DNA of 64,000 nt from Micromonospora sp. NBC_00389 (GTDB lineage: Bacteria > Actinomycetota > Actinomycetes > Mycobacteriales > Micromonosporaceae), in NCBI RefSeq assembly GCF_036059255.1, contig NZ_CP107947.1:4712001-4776000 (forward strand), in the 5' to 3' direction. Position numbers and translations under genes: made by a program. The notes below the pieces were generated by a model. That model was not told where the DNA came from. It did no database searches and saw only the letters and a program-made list of their open reading frames with translations. Every line of letters starts with the position of its first letter. Position 1 is the first letter of the stretch. Below are positions 56,733-64,000 of the stretch, in pieces.

Positions 56733-56836
56733 CGACGTCAAGTAACGACGGATGATTCAGGCGGCATTCGGATTTGCCGACCACAGTGCACTGAGCGTCC
56801 CGCCGGGACCGTCGCTAGCTCTGATAGAACGGCTGC

Positions 56837-57094
56837 ATGACCAGCGCCGAGGATCTGCCGGCTTTGACCGCTGCCGACCTGCTCGCCGGCTCGGTCGCTG
56901 TCAACCTCGGCGCCGCGATGCGGTCGGTGATCCCGCACGGGTCCCTGTCGGCCGGCGGATTCGTTCTCCTGCAAACCGCTGGCAGATACACACCGCTGCT
57001 CACCGCCGTCGCCACCTGCTGCGCACTCGCCGCCATCGGCATGACCATCCGAGCGACAACCCCTGCGCCACAACCCTTCACCGCCCAGACCTGA
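56837..57094 (+). CDS. hypothetical 85-aa protein with hydrophobic segments
   Basis: ATG 56837 follows a short non-coding stretch. Two hydrophobic segments (LLAGSVAVNLGAAMRSVIPH; YTPLLTAVATCCALAAIGMT) flank a Gly-rich loop, recalling the last helices of MFS transporters. It may be a transporter remnant or a small membrane protein. No Shine-Dalgarno is obvious. Confidence 0.35.
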   Translation: MTSAEDLPALTAADLLAGSVAVNLGAAMRSVIPHGSLSAGGFVLLQTAGRYTPLLTAVATCCALAAIGMTIRATTPAPQPFTAQT

Positions 57095-57160
57095 GACGAT
57101 CAACCATTCGCGCCCGGACCGAGCCGTTACACGGCCATACGGGCGTCGGGTCCGACAACG

Positions 57161-57358
57161 TCACTCACATTTGTCGTCGGACCCTCGCCCGTGCGGCTCG
57201 CAGCAATCGGGACGGTGTCGGTACACCCGCAGATCACGCCCGTGACGGAGTGCTGCCTCGGACGTGACCTCGTACAGGCACGCCTGCCACAGGACGTTCC
57301 CCCCGCCGCGGCGGACCACTTGGCCGTCACCCGGCCCGCCGCGCAGCAACACGTCCAC
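57161..57358 (-). CDS. small conserved protein, 65 aa (copy 2)
   Basis: Paralogue of the gene at 14373: identical length, same opening (VLLRGGPGDGQVV), same WQACLYEVT and DLRVYRHRPDCCEPHGRG, ending CE. Differences are concentrated in the middle (RRGGGNVL, SEAALRHG). GTG start at 57358. Function unknown; two diverged copies in one window indicate a family maintained by selection or transfer. Confidence 0.72.
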   Translation of the reverse strand: MDVLLRGGPGDGQVVRRGGGNVLWQACLYEVTSEAALRHGRDLRVYRHRPDCCEPHGRGSDDKCE

Positions 57359-57549
57359 TCAAGCGACGGTACGTGGTTCCTAGGCACCTGGTGGTACGAC
57401 CGGTCCGGCCGCCTTTCCCCGTAAGGGCTGCGGGAGCAGGGTTGGAAACCGTAGGCTGCCGAAGCTCTATGCGCCAAGTCGGCAATTCCGGCGCGGCCTG
57501 GAGCTGGTCCGTCGGCTGGCAAGCAGCTGGCAGCGGGTTCGTGGCGGCG

Positions 57550-57651
57550 TCAACCGCGCGGCGCGTACATGATCACGGCGACGCCGATCAGGCAGATCAC
57601 CCTGCCGGTGACGTCCCACTGCCCTTCACCCAGGGCCTTCTTCTCGGTCAT
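57550..57651 (-). pseudogene. YnfA/UPF0060 membrane-protein C-terminal fragment
   Basis: 33 codons ending [23 protein letters not shown], matching the last transmembrane helix and C-terminus of UPF0060 (YnfA) small membrane proteins ([20 protein letters not shown]). The first three helices are absent. The next 300 nt (57652-57952) hold no gene. Confidence 0.6.
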
Positions 57652-57952
57652 GCTCCGACGGTAGACCCGTACCTAGATACAGGATGCAAGCCGTTCGCGC
57701 GAGTTGCCGGAGACAACCGGCGCGGTCTCCGCACAGCCGTTCGTTTGACAGACCCGGACCGGGGACACGGGCGAAACGAACGCCGAGCCCTACGGGTCGC
57801 ACCCTGCGACGACAGCCTGTTCCCCGGCGCCCGGCAAGTCTTCCGGCTACGCCGCGACACGGGCAGACTACCGCCGCCGAAATCGGAGGAATGTCCTGCA
57901 GGGAAGCGGGTACCCGGCGACGCCAAGTTTGGGCCGAACAGCGAGGTGTGTG

Positions 57953-59533
57953 ATGCGATCAGCACGGCTACTCCCACTTCTCGCATTGACCACCTTGGCG
58001 GCAGCGGCGGAGGCAGGGGCGATGAACGTGGCCGGCTTCGAACGCACCAGGGCGATCGCACCTCAATTCGCCGCTATCTGGCCGTACGGCATGTTCCACG
58101 ACCTGCGTTGGGTATTGGTCTACCACGACAGCTGGTTCAGTTTCGGCATCGGGCTGGCCTGCGCGGTCATCGTACGAGGGCTGTTCTGCGCTGGATGCGT
58201 CGCGCTTGCCTGGCCCACGGCAATCCCGCGGCCGCCACTGCGCCGGCTCATCGGACGTAGCCTGCTCTTCGCCGTGTTCATCGCCGTGATTCTGCTGCCC
58301 TGGGCCACGGTCGCGGTTGCCACCGCCCAATTCGCGTTGGCCGGGATCCTGCTCCTCGAACTGCTGCCAGTGCTGATCCTGGCCCCGCTCGTTTCCCGCG
58401 GCGGAATCGTGCCCGACTGGTGGCGTGGCCTACCCACGCTCCGACTGGCCGGCTGGTCGCTGCTCACCTTCACGTTGCTCACCGTGGGTGGCGCCGCAGT
58501 GGCTGCCACTCCAGGCTGGAGCGTGGTGGCAACGGCAGGCGGGATAGGCGCGATCAATGGTCTACTTTGGCGACAAATGGTCCACGCCGCCCTCCGTCAG
58601 AAGCCAGCGCACTGGCGACTGGCGCCGGTAGCTCCGCTCGTCGCCGTCCTGGCAGTCGGCAGTCTGTATGCCGTCGATATTGCCTCGACGCGGGTCAGCA
58701 GCACGCGGCCCGTACCGGCATCGTCGCTGCCCGACCTACCTGCCGTACCCCAGGCTGTGATCTACCTTGCTGGCTTCAACTCCGCCTACCCCGGTGATCC
58801 CGCGCCACCGACCGGACCGGTGATCCGCTTCTCCTACCGGGGCATCGATGCCGACGGCCGGGCTCGGCCGTACGGACCCGTCGACACCCATCAGTCGATC
58901 GTCGACAGCGCCCACCTCCTTGCCGAGCAGGTGGACCGGGCCCATGCCACTACAGGCCGCCGGGTGGCACTTGTCGGAGAGAGCGAAGGGGCAATGGTCG
59001 TCCACTACTACCTCCGCCGACTGCGGAAGCCGGCGGTGACAAGCGCCGTCCTCACCGACCCGTTGATCCGGGCCGGCCGCACCTACTACCCACCGCCGGA
59101 CGCCGAAAGCGGGTGGGGAATCGCTACCGGCTGGTTGATACGCACCTTGCTCGCAGTGCCCGGCGGAGCCAGCTCGGGCGCCCCGGACCAGCCGTTCCTG
59201 CGTTCACTTCTGGACAACGCGCCGCTGTTTCGCAACCACCTGCTCTGTCCGGTGCCCGGGGTAACGACAATCTCGTTCCTGCCGACCATCGAAACGATAG
59301 TCCTCCCGCCCTCGGGACGGACCGTTCCGCAGATTCCCCTAGTCGAGGCCAGCGGTATCCACGGACAGCTCACCAAACGGCCATCCGTGCAGCGCGCCAT
59401 CGGCGCCTTCCTCAACGGCCAGCCACCGGTCGACCCACAGCTGCATCGCTACCGCCGCGCCCGACTGGACTTCTTCGTAGCGTGGCAAGCCCCAGCCCTC
59501 CCGCTGAGACTAAACCCGACGTGGCGGACGTAG
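57953..59533 (+). CDS. membrane-anchored alpha/beta-hydrolase-like protein
   Basis: 526 aa from ATG 57953, with GCGAGG upstream. Residues 1-240 hold about six hydrophobic segments (LLPLLALTTLAAAAEAGAM; GIGLACAVIVRGLFCAGCVA; LLFAVFIAVILLPWATVAVA and others). Residues ~265-500 form a hydrolase domain with a nucleophile elbow VALVGESEGAMVVHYYL (G-E-S-E-G, Ser near 340) and a late His in EASGIHGQLTK. A lipase or esterase acting at the membrane surface is plausible. It stands just upstream of the DedA remnant and the PAP2 fusion, both lipid-related. Confidence 0.8.
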   Translation: MRSARLLPLLALTTLAAAAEAGAMNVAGFERTRAIAPQFAAIWPYGMFHDLRWVLVYHDSWFSFGIGLACAVIVRGLFCAGCVALAWPTAIPRPPLRRLIGRSLLFAVFIAVILLPWATVAVATAQFALAGILLLELLPVLILAPLVSRGGIVPDWWRGLPTLRLAGWSLLTFTLLTVGGAAVAATPGWSVVATAGGIGAINGLLWRQMVHAALRQKPAHWRLAPVAPLVAVLAVGSLYAVDIASTRVSSTRPVPASSLPDLPAVPQAVIYLAGFNSAYPGDPAPPTGPVIRFSYRGIDADGRARPYGPVDTHQSIVDSAHLLAEQVDRAHATTGRRVALVGESEGAMVVHYYLRRLRKPAVTSAVLTDPLIRAGRTYYPPPDAESGWGIATGWLIRTLLAVPGGASSGAPDQPFLRSLLDNAPLFRNHLLCPVPGVTTISFLPTIETIVLPPSGRTVPQIPLVEASGIHGQLTKRPSVQRAIGAFLNGQPPVDPQLHRYRRARLDFFVAWQAPALPLRLNPTWRT

Positions 59534-59619
59534 GCCCGCGCTGACGCCCTGTTCCAGCCGGTGGGCTGCCAGTCCTGACACCTGCCGCGACGACACCGCA
59601 CCGCACGACCCGGTGCAGC

Positions 59620-59815
59620 GTTTCGAGCGCCGCCGCGAACACCAACGCCCGCAGCGGCCCCGCAGCGTGCGCTGCCAGCCCGCCGATCAGGATCGCCGTC
59701 TCGCCCGGTATGACCAGCCCGAGCAGGGTCAAGGACTCCAGCGCCGGCAACACGAGCACCAGGGCCAGGACGAGGCCCGGCGGTAACCGCTGAGCACCGC
59801 GATTAGCTCGTCCAC
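59620..59815 (-). pseudogene. DedA-family membrane protein N-terminal fragment, frameshifted
   Basis: GTG 59815 starts VDELIAVLSG; after a 1-nt loss near 59787 it reads LPPGLVLALVLVLPALESLT and LLGLVIPGETAILIGGLAAH, the first helix and E-x-L-x-x-x-x-x-P-G-E motif of DedA proteins (undecaprenyl-phosphate/lipid flippases). The rest is missing. It is divergent from the PAP2 fusion gene. Confidence 0.65.
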
Positions 59816-59935
59816 CTGCTGATTGTCGCACCTAGCGGGTTGATTTTCGGGCAAGAACCGTTCCGCCCGCGGGCGGTCCGTAGGGTTCGGACCGACAGCG
59901 GGAATCGAGCCGGATGAGGGGTCAGCCGAGGATCG

Positions 59936-62278
59936 GTGGTAACGCGGAGGCATCGCCCGTCGCCGGCGCTGCTGGTCAGCCTGGCCGTCTCGGCCGGTCT
60001 GCTGGTCGTCGTCAGCGTCTTGGTGCGGCACCGACCCGTAGCGCTGTGGGAGCGGGACCTGTTCGTCCTGATCAACCACCTACCCTCAGGGCTGACGCCG
60101 GTGCTGGTCGTCGTCATGCAGGCCGGCTCGTATGCGGCGGTGTTCGTCGTCGCCGCGACAGCCGTCATCCTGCGGCGCACCGCCGTCGCGTGGCGTTTCC
60201 TGCTGGCCGGCAACCTCGCGTACTGGCTCGCCGTCGCCGTCAAGGCCGCGGTCGCCCGGCAACGACCGGCGGCGCTGCTGACCGAACTGACCCTCCGGGA
60301 CACGATCACCGGAGCGCTCGGCTACCCCTCGGGGCACGTCGCGGTCGCCACCGCCCTGGCCCTCGTCGTGGCGCAGGCCGGCAACTCCCGCTGGCGCCGC
60401 CTGGCCTGGGCGATGATCGCTCTGGTCGCCGTAGCGCGGATCCACGTCGGCGCTCATCTGCCGGTCGACGCCCTCGGTGGGATCCTCGTCGGTTGGCTCG
60501 CGGTGTGCCTGACCCGGCTCGCCGTCGGCGAGGTCGGACCGCAGCAGTCCGCCCGCGATCTACGCGAGACGCTGCGGCGACGCGGATTCGACGTGCGGCG
60601 GCTGGAACCGATCGGCGGTGACGCCCGCGGCTCCCAGCCGTGGCAGGCGGTCACCACCGATGGACGGCGGCTGTTCGTGAAGGTGACCGGCGGCCAGCAA
60701 CGCGATGCGGACTGGGCCTACAAGCTCTACCGGAGCCTGCGCTACCGGCACGTCGCCGACGCACCGCCATACCTGAGTCCCGAGCAGCAGAGCGAACACG
60801 AAACCTACCTGACCCTGCTGGCCGAACGCGCCGGCGTCCGAGTCCCGGCCGTCGTCACGACCGCCACCGCACCCGGCGGAAACGCCCTGCTGGTGCAGGA
60901 GTTCATCGACGCGGCCCCGCTCGGCGCCGTCGTCGGGCCGGTCCCGATCGCCGCCGTGCGGGACGCATGGGGACAGGTGGCGCTGCTGCACCGGGCGGGC
61001 ATTGCGCACCGCGACCTGCGGGCCGCCAACGTGCTCGTCGACGGCGACCGCGCGTACCTGGTCGACCTCGGGTTCGGCGTCGACGACGCCCCGGCCGACC
61101 AGCGGGCCCGGGACATCGTCGAACTACTGGTCGCCCTCGCCACCCGGGTCGACTCGGCCAGTGTGGTCGCAGCCGCAGTCGACCGACTCGGCGCCGAAAC
61201 GGTCGCGGACAGCGTCCCGTTCCTGCAACCGCCGGTGCTCTCCCGCGCCGGCCGCAACGTCCTACGCGCCCACCCCGGCCTGTTGAAGTGCCTCCGCGAG
61301 GAGATCCTGCGGCGCTGCCCGGACCGGGAGCGGCCCCCGGCCAAGGTGGTCCGGGCAGCGCCGCGGGACATCCTCCTGCTGGTGGTCCTCGGGCTGATCG
61401 TGTACCTCCTGCTCCCGCAACTTGGCGAGCTACGCACCGCAATCCACCTGATGGTGCACGCAAATCCGGTGGCCGTCGTGGCAACGCTGCTCGGCTCGGC
61501 CCTCACCTACCTGCTCAGCGCCGTCGTGCTCCGGTTGGCCGCGGCCAACCGGGTACCGCTCGGCGAGGCCACTCTGGTGCAGGTCGCAGCGTCGTTCGCG
61601 AACCGGCTGGCCCCCGGCAGCCTCGGCGGTGCCGCGCTCAGCCTGCGCTACCTGCACCAGAAAGGACTCGACACCGCGGCGGCGGTCACCGCCGTGGTCG
61701 TCTCCCGCACCGCCGGCGTGGTCTCGCTCGTGGTGCTGCTGCCGATCCTGCTGCCCTTCGCGCGGCAGCCCGCCCGTACCCTCACCCACGGCGCGACCAA
61801 GGCGCTGCCGCTGCTGCTGGGCGCCCTCGTCGCGCTGCTCGTCCTCGCGGCCGTCCTCGCCGCACCCCGCATCCGGCGGCGCGCACGCGCGGCGGCCGGC
61901 CGTGTCATCGCCGCCCTGCGCACCTTGACTCACCAGCACCGTCTCCGGCGGCTCGTCGCCGCGTCCGTGACGCTCACCCTCACCTACGGCCTCTGCCTCT
62001 ACCTCGCCCTACTCGCCACCGGCCAGCCCGTCGACATCGCGCTACTACCTCCGGTGATCCTGGTCTGCGTCATCGGCGAGGGCGTCGCCTCCGCCGCGCC
62101 CACCCCCGGCGGGCTCGGTGCCACCGAGGCCGCGCTCGTCTCCGGCCTGCTGCTCTACGGAGTGCCGCTGGACACCGCCGTCGCCGGCGTCCTGATCTAC
62201 CGTCTCGCGACCTTCTGGCTCCCGGTGCCGCCGGGTTACCTGGCCCTCCGCCACATGACCCGTCACCGCTTGCTGTAA
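59936..62278 (+). CDS. PAP2 phosphatase - kinase-like - LPG-synthase-TM fusion protein
   Basis: 780 aa, three modules. Residues ~10-200: PAP2 phosphatase with membrane helices and the motifs KAAVARQRP, GYPSGHVAVATAL and ARIHVGAHLPVDALGG (all catalytic His/Arg present). Residues ~210-470: a RIO/APH-type kinase fold, with GIAHRDLRAANVLVDG (catalytic HRD-L-x-x-x-N) and YLVDLGFGVDD (DFG-like DLG). Residues ~485-775: the eight-helix flippase-like domain of lysylphosphatidylglycerol synthases (NRLAPGSLGGAALSLRYL; SAAPTPGGLGATEAALVSGL). It likely handles a polyprenyl or phospholipid phosphate: phosphorylation, dephosphorylation and flipping in one chain. GTG 59936 gives the complete first domain. 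Confidence 0.88.
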   Translation: MVTRRHRPSPALLVSLAVSAGLLVVVSVLVRHRPVALWERDLFVLINHLPSGLTPVLVVVMQAGSYAAVFVVAATAVILRRTAVAWRFLLAGNLAYWLAVAVKAAVARQRPAALLTELTLRDTITGALGYPSGHVAVATALALVVAQAGNSRWRRLAWAMIALVAVARIHVGAHLPVDALGGILVGWLAVCLTRLAVGEVGPQQSARDLRETLRRRGFDVRRLEPIGGDARGSQPWQAVTTDGRRLFVKVTGGQQRDADWAYKLYRSLRYRHVADAPPYLSPEQQSEHETYLTLLAERAGVRVPAVVTTATAPGGNALLVQEFIDAAPLGAVVGPVPIAAVRDAWGQVALLHRAGIAHRDLRAANVLVDGDRAYLVDLGFGVDDAPADQRARDIVELLVALATRVDSASVVAAAVDRLGAETVADSVPFLQPPVLSRAGRNVLRAHPGLLKCLREEILRRCPDRERPPAKVVRAAPRDILLLVVLGLIVYLLLPQLGELRTAIHLMVHANPVAVVATLLGSALTYLLSAVVLRLAAANRVPLGEATLVQVAASFANRLAPGSLGGAALSLRYLHQKGLDTAAAVTAVVVSRTAGVVSLVVLLPILLPFARQPARTLTHGATKALPLLLGALVALLVLAAVLAAPRIRRRARAAAGRVIAALRTLTHQHRLRRLVAASVTLTLTYGLCLYLALLATGQPVDIALLPPVILVCVIGEGVASAAPTPGGLGATEAALVSGLLLYGVPLDTAVAGVLIYRLATFWLPVPPGYLALRHMTRHRLL

Positions 62279-62391
62279 CCGCGACTGCGCAGAACGAGAC
62301 GACGACCAGCGCTGCGGCCTACACTCGACGGGAGCGGACCATCAAGGGCACACGACACCAGGGCAACGTTGCACTGGTGCGATGTCCGGGT

Positions 62392-62970
62392 TCAGCGGCC
62401 GCGCCTGCAGCGCACGGCCACCCGATCGGCTGCGGCGAACAGCCACCCGTGGTGCGCGTCGTCGGTCTCCTGCCGCGCCCGGTGGTGCATCTTCTCGAAC
62501 ACCCGCGGCACGGCGAGAATGAACGTCGGCTGATATTCGCGCAACTGGTCCAGCACCCCTGCGAAGTCGGAGCTGCGCACCATTGTCGCCCGTGTCTGGA
62601 CCATTCCCACCTGGATCAGTCGCGCGAACGCGTGCGCCAACGGCAGAAACAACACCGTTGCTGCACCCGGGTGCAGCAGCTGGGGCAACACCGCCACCGC
62701 GCTGGTCGTGTCGCACATGATGTTGCGGTGGGTCAGCACGCAACCCTCCGGACGCCGGGTCGTACCGCTGGTGTAGACGATGGTGGCCACATCGTCACCA
62801 GACACCCGCCGGCGCCGCGCGTCGACGTCGGCATCGGCGACCCCACGGCCCAGCCCCGCCAGGGCGATCAGCCCTCCGGCATCCATCTGCCACACGTCAC
62901 GCAGGCCCGGCAGATCCCCGCGCACCGCCTCGACCAGACCACCCGGAACTGACCACCGGAGAGCCGTGTG
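62392..62970 (-). pseudogene. acyl-CoA synthetase (FadD15-like) internal fragment
   Basis: Contains the AMP-binding signature VATIVYTSGTTRRPEGCVLT with HRNIM, then VLFLPLAHAFARLIQVG and FILAVPRVFEKMHHRARQE, of long-chain fatty-acid-CoA ligases. The N-terminal ~140 and C-terminal ~270 residues are missing, and the frame runs out into unrelated codons at both ends. Key Thr/Ser/Gly of the P-loop are present, but the adenylation site is incomplete. Confidence 0.75.
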
Positions 62971-63123
62971 TCTGGGAAACCGGCCAGCCACGGTTCGGGA
63001 AGTGGCCGACAGAAAAGGACCCAACCCCTGGGCACCGCGCTGGCGGCCCACTTCACTCTGAGGGGGCGGCGGCGCAGCAATGCGCCGTCGGTACCCGGCC
63101 GAAGCGAGTGGGCTTGCACGCCC

Positions 63124-63765
63124 TCAGCGATCGTCTCCAGCAGGGATAAGGAGCCAGCGCGCAAAGCAGCTTTCGTCGTCCAGCTCGGTGTACCACCGGA
63201 TCTTGAACCGATACGCTGTGGTGTCACCCGTCTGGATCAGCATGCCCGGGTCAGGCTCACGCTGCGGTGGACCGTGAACGATTGGCACCGGCCCTGGCCG
63301 TGCCGGCAACAACGGAGCCGAGTACTCGCCGGCGCCGTCGATTGCTGTGCTGAAGATCGCCAGTTCACCACTGCCGACGGCGAGGTCATCACCCTCGTCG
63401 TCCTCGTCGTCCGGATACTCCAGTGCTGCAGCGAGCACACGCGGGTAGTCGGGCCCAGATGCCTGCACGAAGGCGAGCGTGCCGCCCTCGGACTGGAAGA
63501 CCTCAACCCAACTGTCGTCGCGGACAACCCCGTCCCCGCCGACCAGAGCCGCCCTGCCAGCCCCGACGACGATGGCGGTGTCCTCCGTCGCCATGTCAAC
63601 GACCCGTTCAAAGTCGTCGTTGCTGTAACCGCACCATTCGCTCCGACGCATGGCGTCGATAGCGAGGAACGGTTCACCGTTGGTCCACAGCCGGCCGACA
63701 TGAACCCATGATCCTCGCACTGACCCAGTATCACTGCCGCGTACGAGGACCCAGCAGGGGGGCAT
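63124..63765 (-). CDS. hypothetical acidic protein, 213 aa (immunity-like)
   Basis: ATG 63765: MPPCWVLVRGSDTGSVRGSW, VHVGRLWTNGEPFLAIDAMR and a later YPDDEDDEGDDLAVGSG stretch, ending YRFKIRWYTELDDESCFARW. It is strongly acidic and Trp-rich, all cytosolic, like immunity proteins. I do not recognise a named family. The frame is open to 63870, but the ATG 63765 fits the composition change. A copy of the boundary repeat lies 83 nt upstream, linking it to the 12-18 kb array. Confidence 0.6.
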   Translation of the reverse strand: MPPCWVLVRGSDTGSVRGSWVHVGRLWTNGEPFLAIDAMRRSEWCGYSNDDFERVVDMATEDTAIVVGAGRAALVGGDGVVRDDSWVEVFQSEGGTLAFVQASGPDYPRVLAAALEYPDDEDDEGDDLAVGSGELAIFSTAIDGAGEYSAPLLPARPGPVPIVHGPPQREPDPGMLIQTGDTTAYRFKIRWYTELDDESCFARWLLIPAGDDR

Positions 63766-63847
63766 CTCGTGGCCATCGCCCCAACCAGCCCTACCGGTCC
63801 GTCGATGAGCCATTCGGGCCCGCGTCCGACTCGCATCGCCCGCCACG

Positions 63848-63863
63848 GCATCCGGACATGCCG
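63848..63863 (+). repeat. boundary repeat copy h
   Basis: GCATCCGGACATGCCG, followed by CTGACATGGCGCACC. It lies upstream of the immunity-like gene at 63124-63765, 46 kb from the main array. Beyond it, 63871-64000 holds no gene I can support. Confidence 0.6.
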
Positions 63864-64000
63864 CTGACATGGCGCACCGACAGCTCAGTTGCCATCACCG
63901 TTGATGTCGCCCTCGCCGTTACCCGCCCGGCCGGGCCATCCTCGTGGCCGCAGATCAGCGCCAGCATCATGGAGTTGGCGTCACTCAACGTGACTGCCGG

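Noticed and set aside
57929..57952. An upstream start for the membrane hydrolase at 57929
   Set aside because: It adds MGRTARCV without a ribosome-binding site, while ATG 57953 has GCGAGG at suitable distance.

Overview
The window is high-GC, densely coded actinobacterial DNA. GTG starts are frequent, many genes overlap by 4 nt, and the families present (SARP regulator, LAL-type LuxR regulator, DNRLRE/RHS secreted protein, Imm21, DUF2750, a qcrB remnant) suggest a Micromonosporaceae-like chromosome. The family assignment is inference; the sequence alone does not fix a genus.

Region 1 (1-9.5 kb) is one long minus-strand operon, apparently reading from a promoter near 9.45 kb. In transcription order it encodes an old-yellow-enzyme/FeS oxidoreductase, a methyltransferase, a small helper protein, a SnoaL-like protein, a nitrate/sulfonate/taurine-type ABC importer (binding lipoprotein, ATPase, permease), an SDR dehydrogenase, an M20-type protein and an alpha/beta hydrolase. 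It looks like uptake and breakdown of an unknown organic compound. The last two proteins lack canonical catalytic residues.

Region 2 (9.6-18.6 kb) starts with a truncated, frameshifted qcrB copy behind a strong hairpin terminator. It continues as an array of small, unrelated genes, mostly one per unit: pentapeptide/DinB, DUF2750, a RecD-like remnant, a 65-aa protein, DUF1349, a cytidylyltransferase, Imm21 and several hypotheticals. A short repeat (core GCATCCGCATCTGCCG or GCATCCGGACATGCCG) recurs at most gene boundaries, between convergent as well as divergent genes. Similar sequence lies at the qcrB break point and beside another immunity-like gene at 63.8 kb. I read this as a cassette-like array and consider it the most interesting structure here.

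Region 3 (18.4-36.5 kb) lies between two direct copies of an orphan 5' half of tRNA-Arg(CCU). It holds a frameshifted SARP regulator, a ~2,890-aa RHS polymorphic toxin interrupted by one frameshift in a C run and ending in a deaminase-like domain, its putative immunity partner (FGE-like fold), several IS elements and a KAP-NTPase remnant.

Region 4 (36.9-52.1 kb) is a graveyard of mobile and defence pieces: IS1380, a reverse-transcriptase fragment, a LecA-like lectin fragment, IS3-type fragments, IS6, two IS5 copies, a truncated VOC protein, a tRNA 3'-half-like piece and an ImuA'-like fragment. Inside it is an intact block of a LAL regulator, a 35-aa acidic peptide and a large S8 protease, plus a lipoprotein gene.

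Region 5 (52.2-64 kb) has a NarL-type two-component system divergent from a MacB/FtsX-type ABC exporter, a decayed integrase, a second copy of the 65-aa protein, a membrane-anchored hydrolase, a DedA remnant, a 780-aa PAP2-kinase-LPG-synthase-like fusion, a FadD fragment and a final immunity-like gene.

Many reading frames are broken by single-base indels, often in G or C runs. This is either real decay or a sequence-quality issue and should be settled with reads before any of them is called dead.
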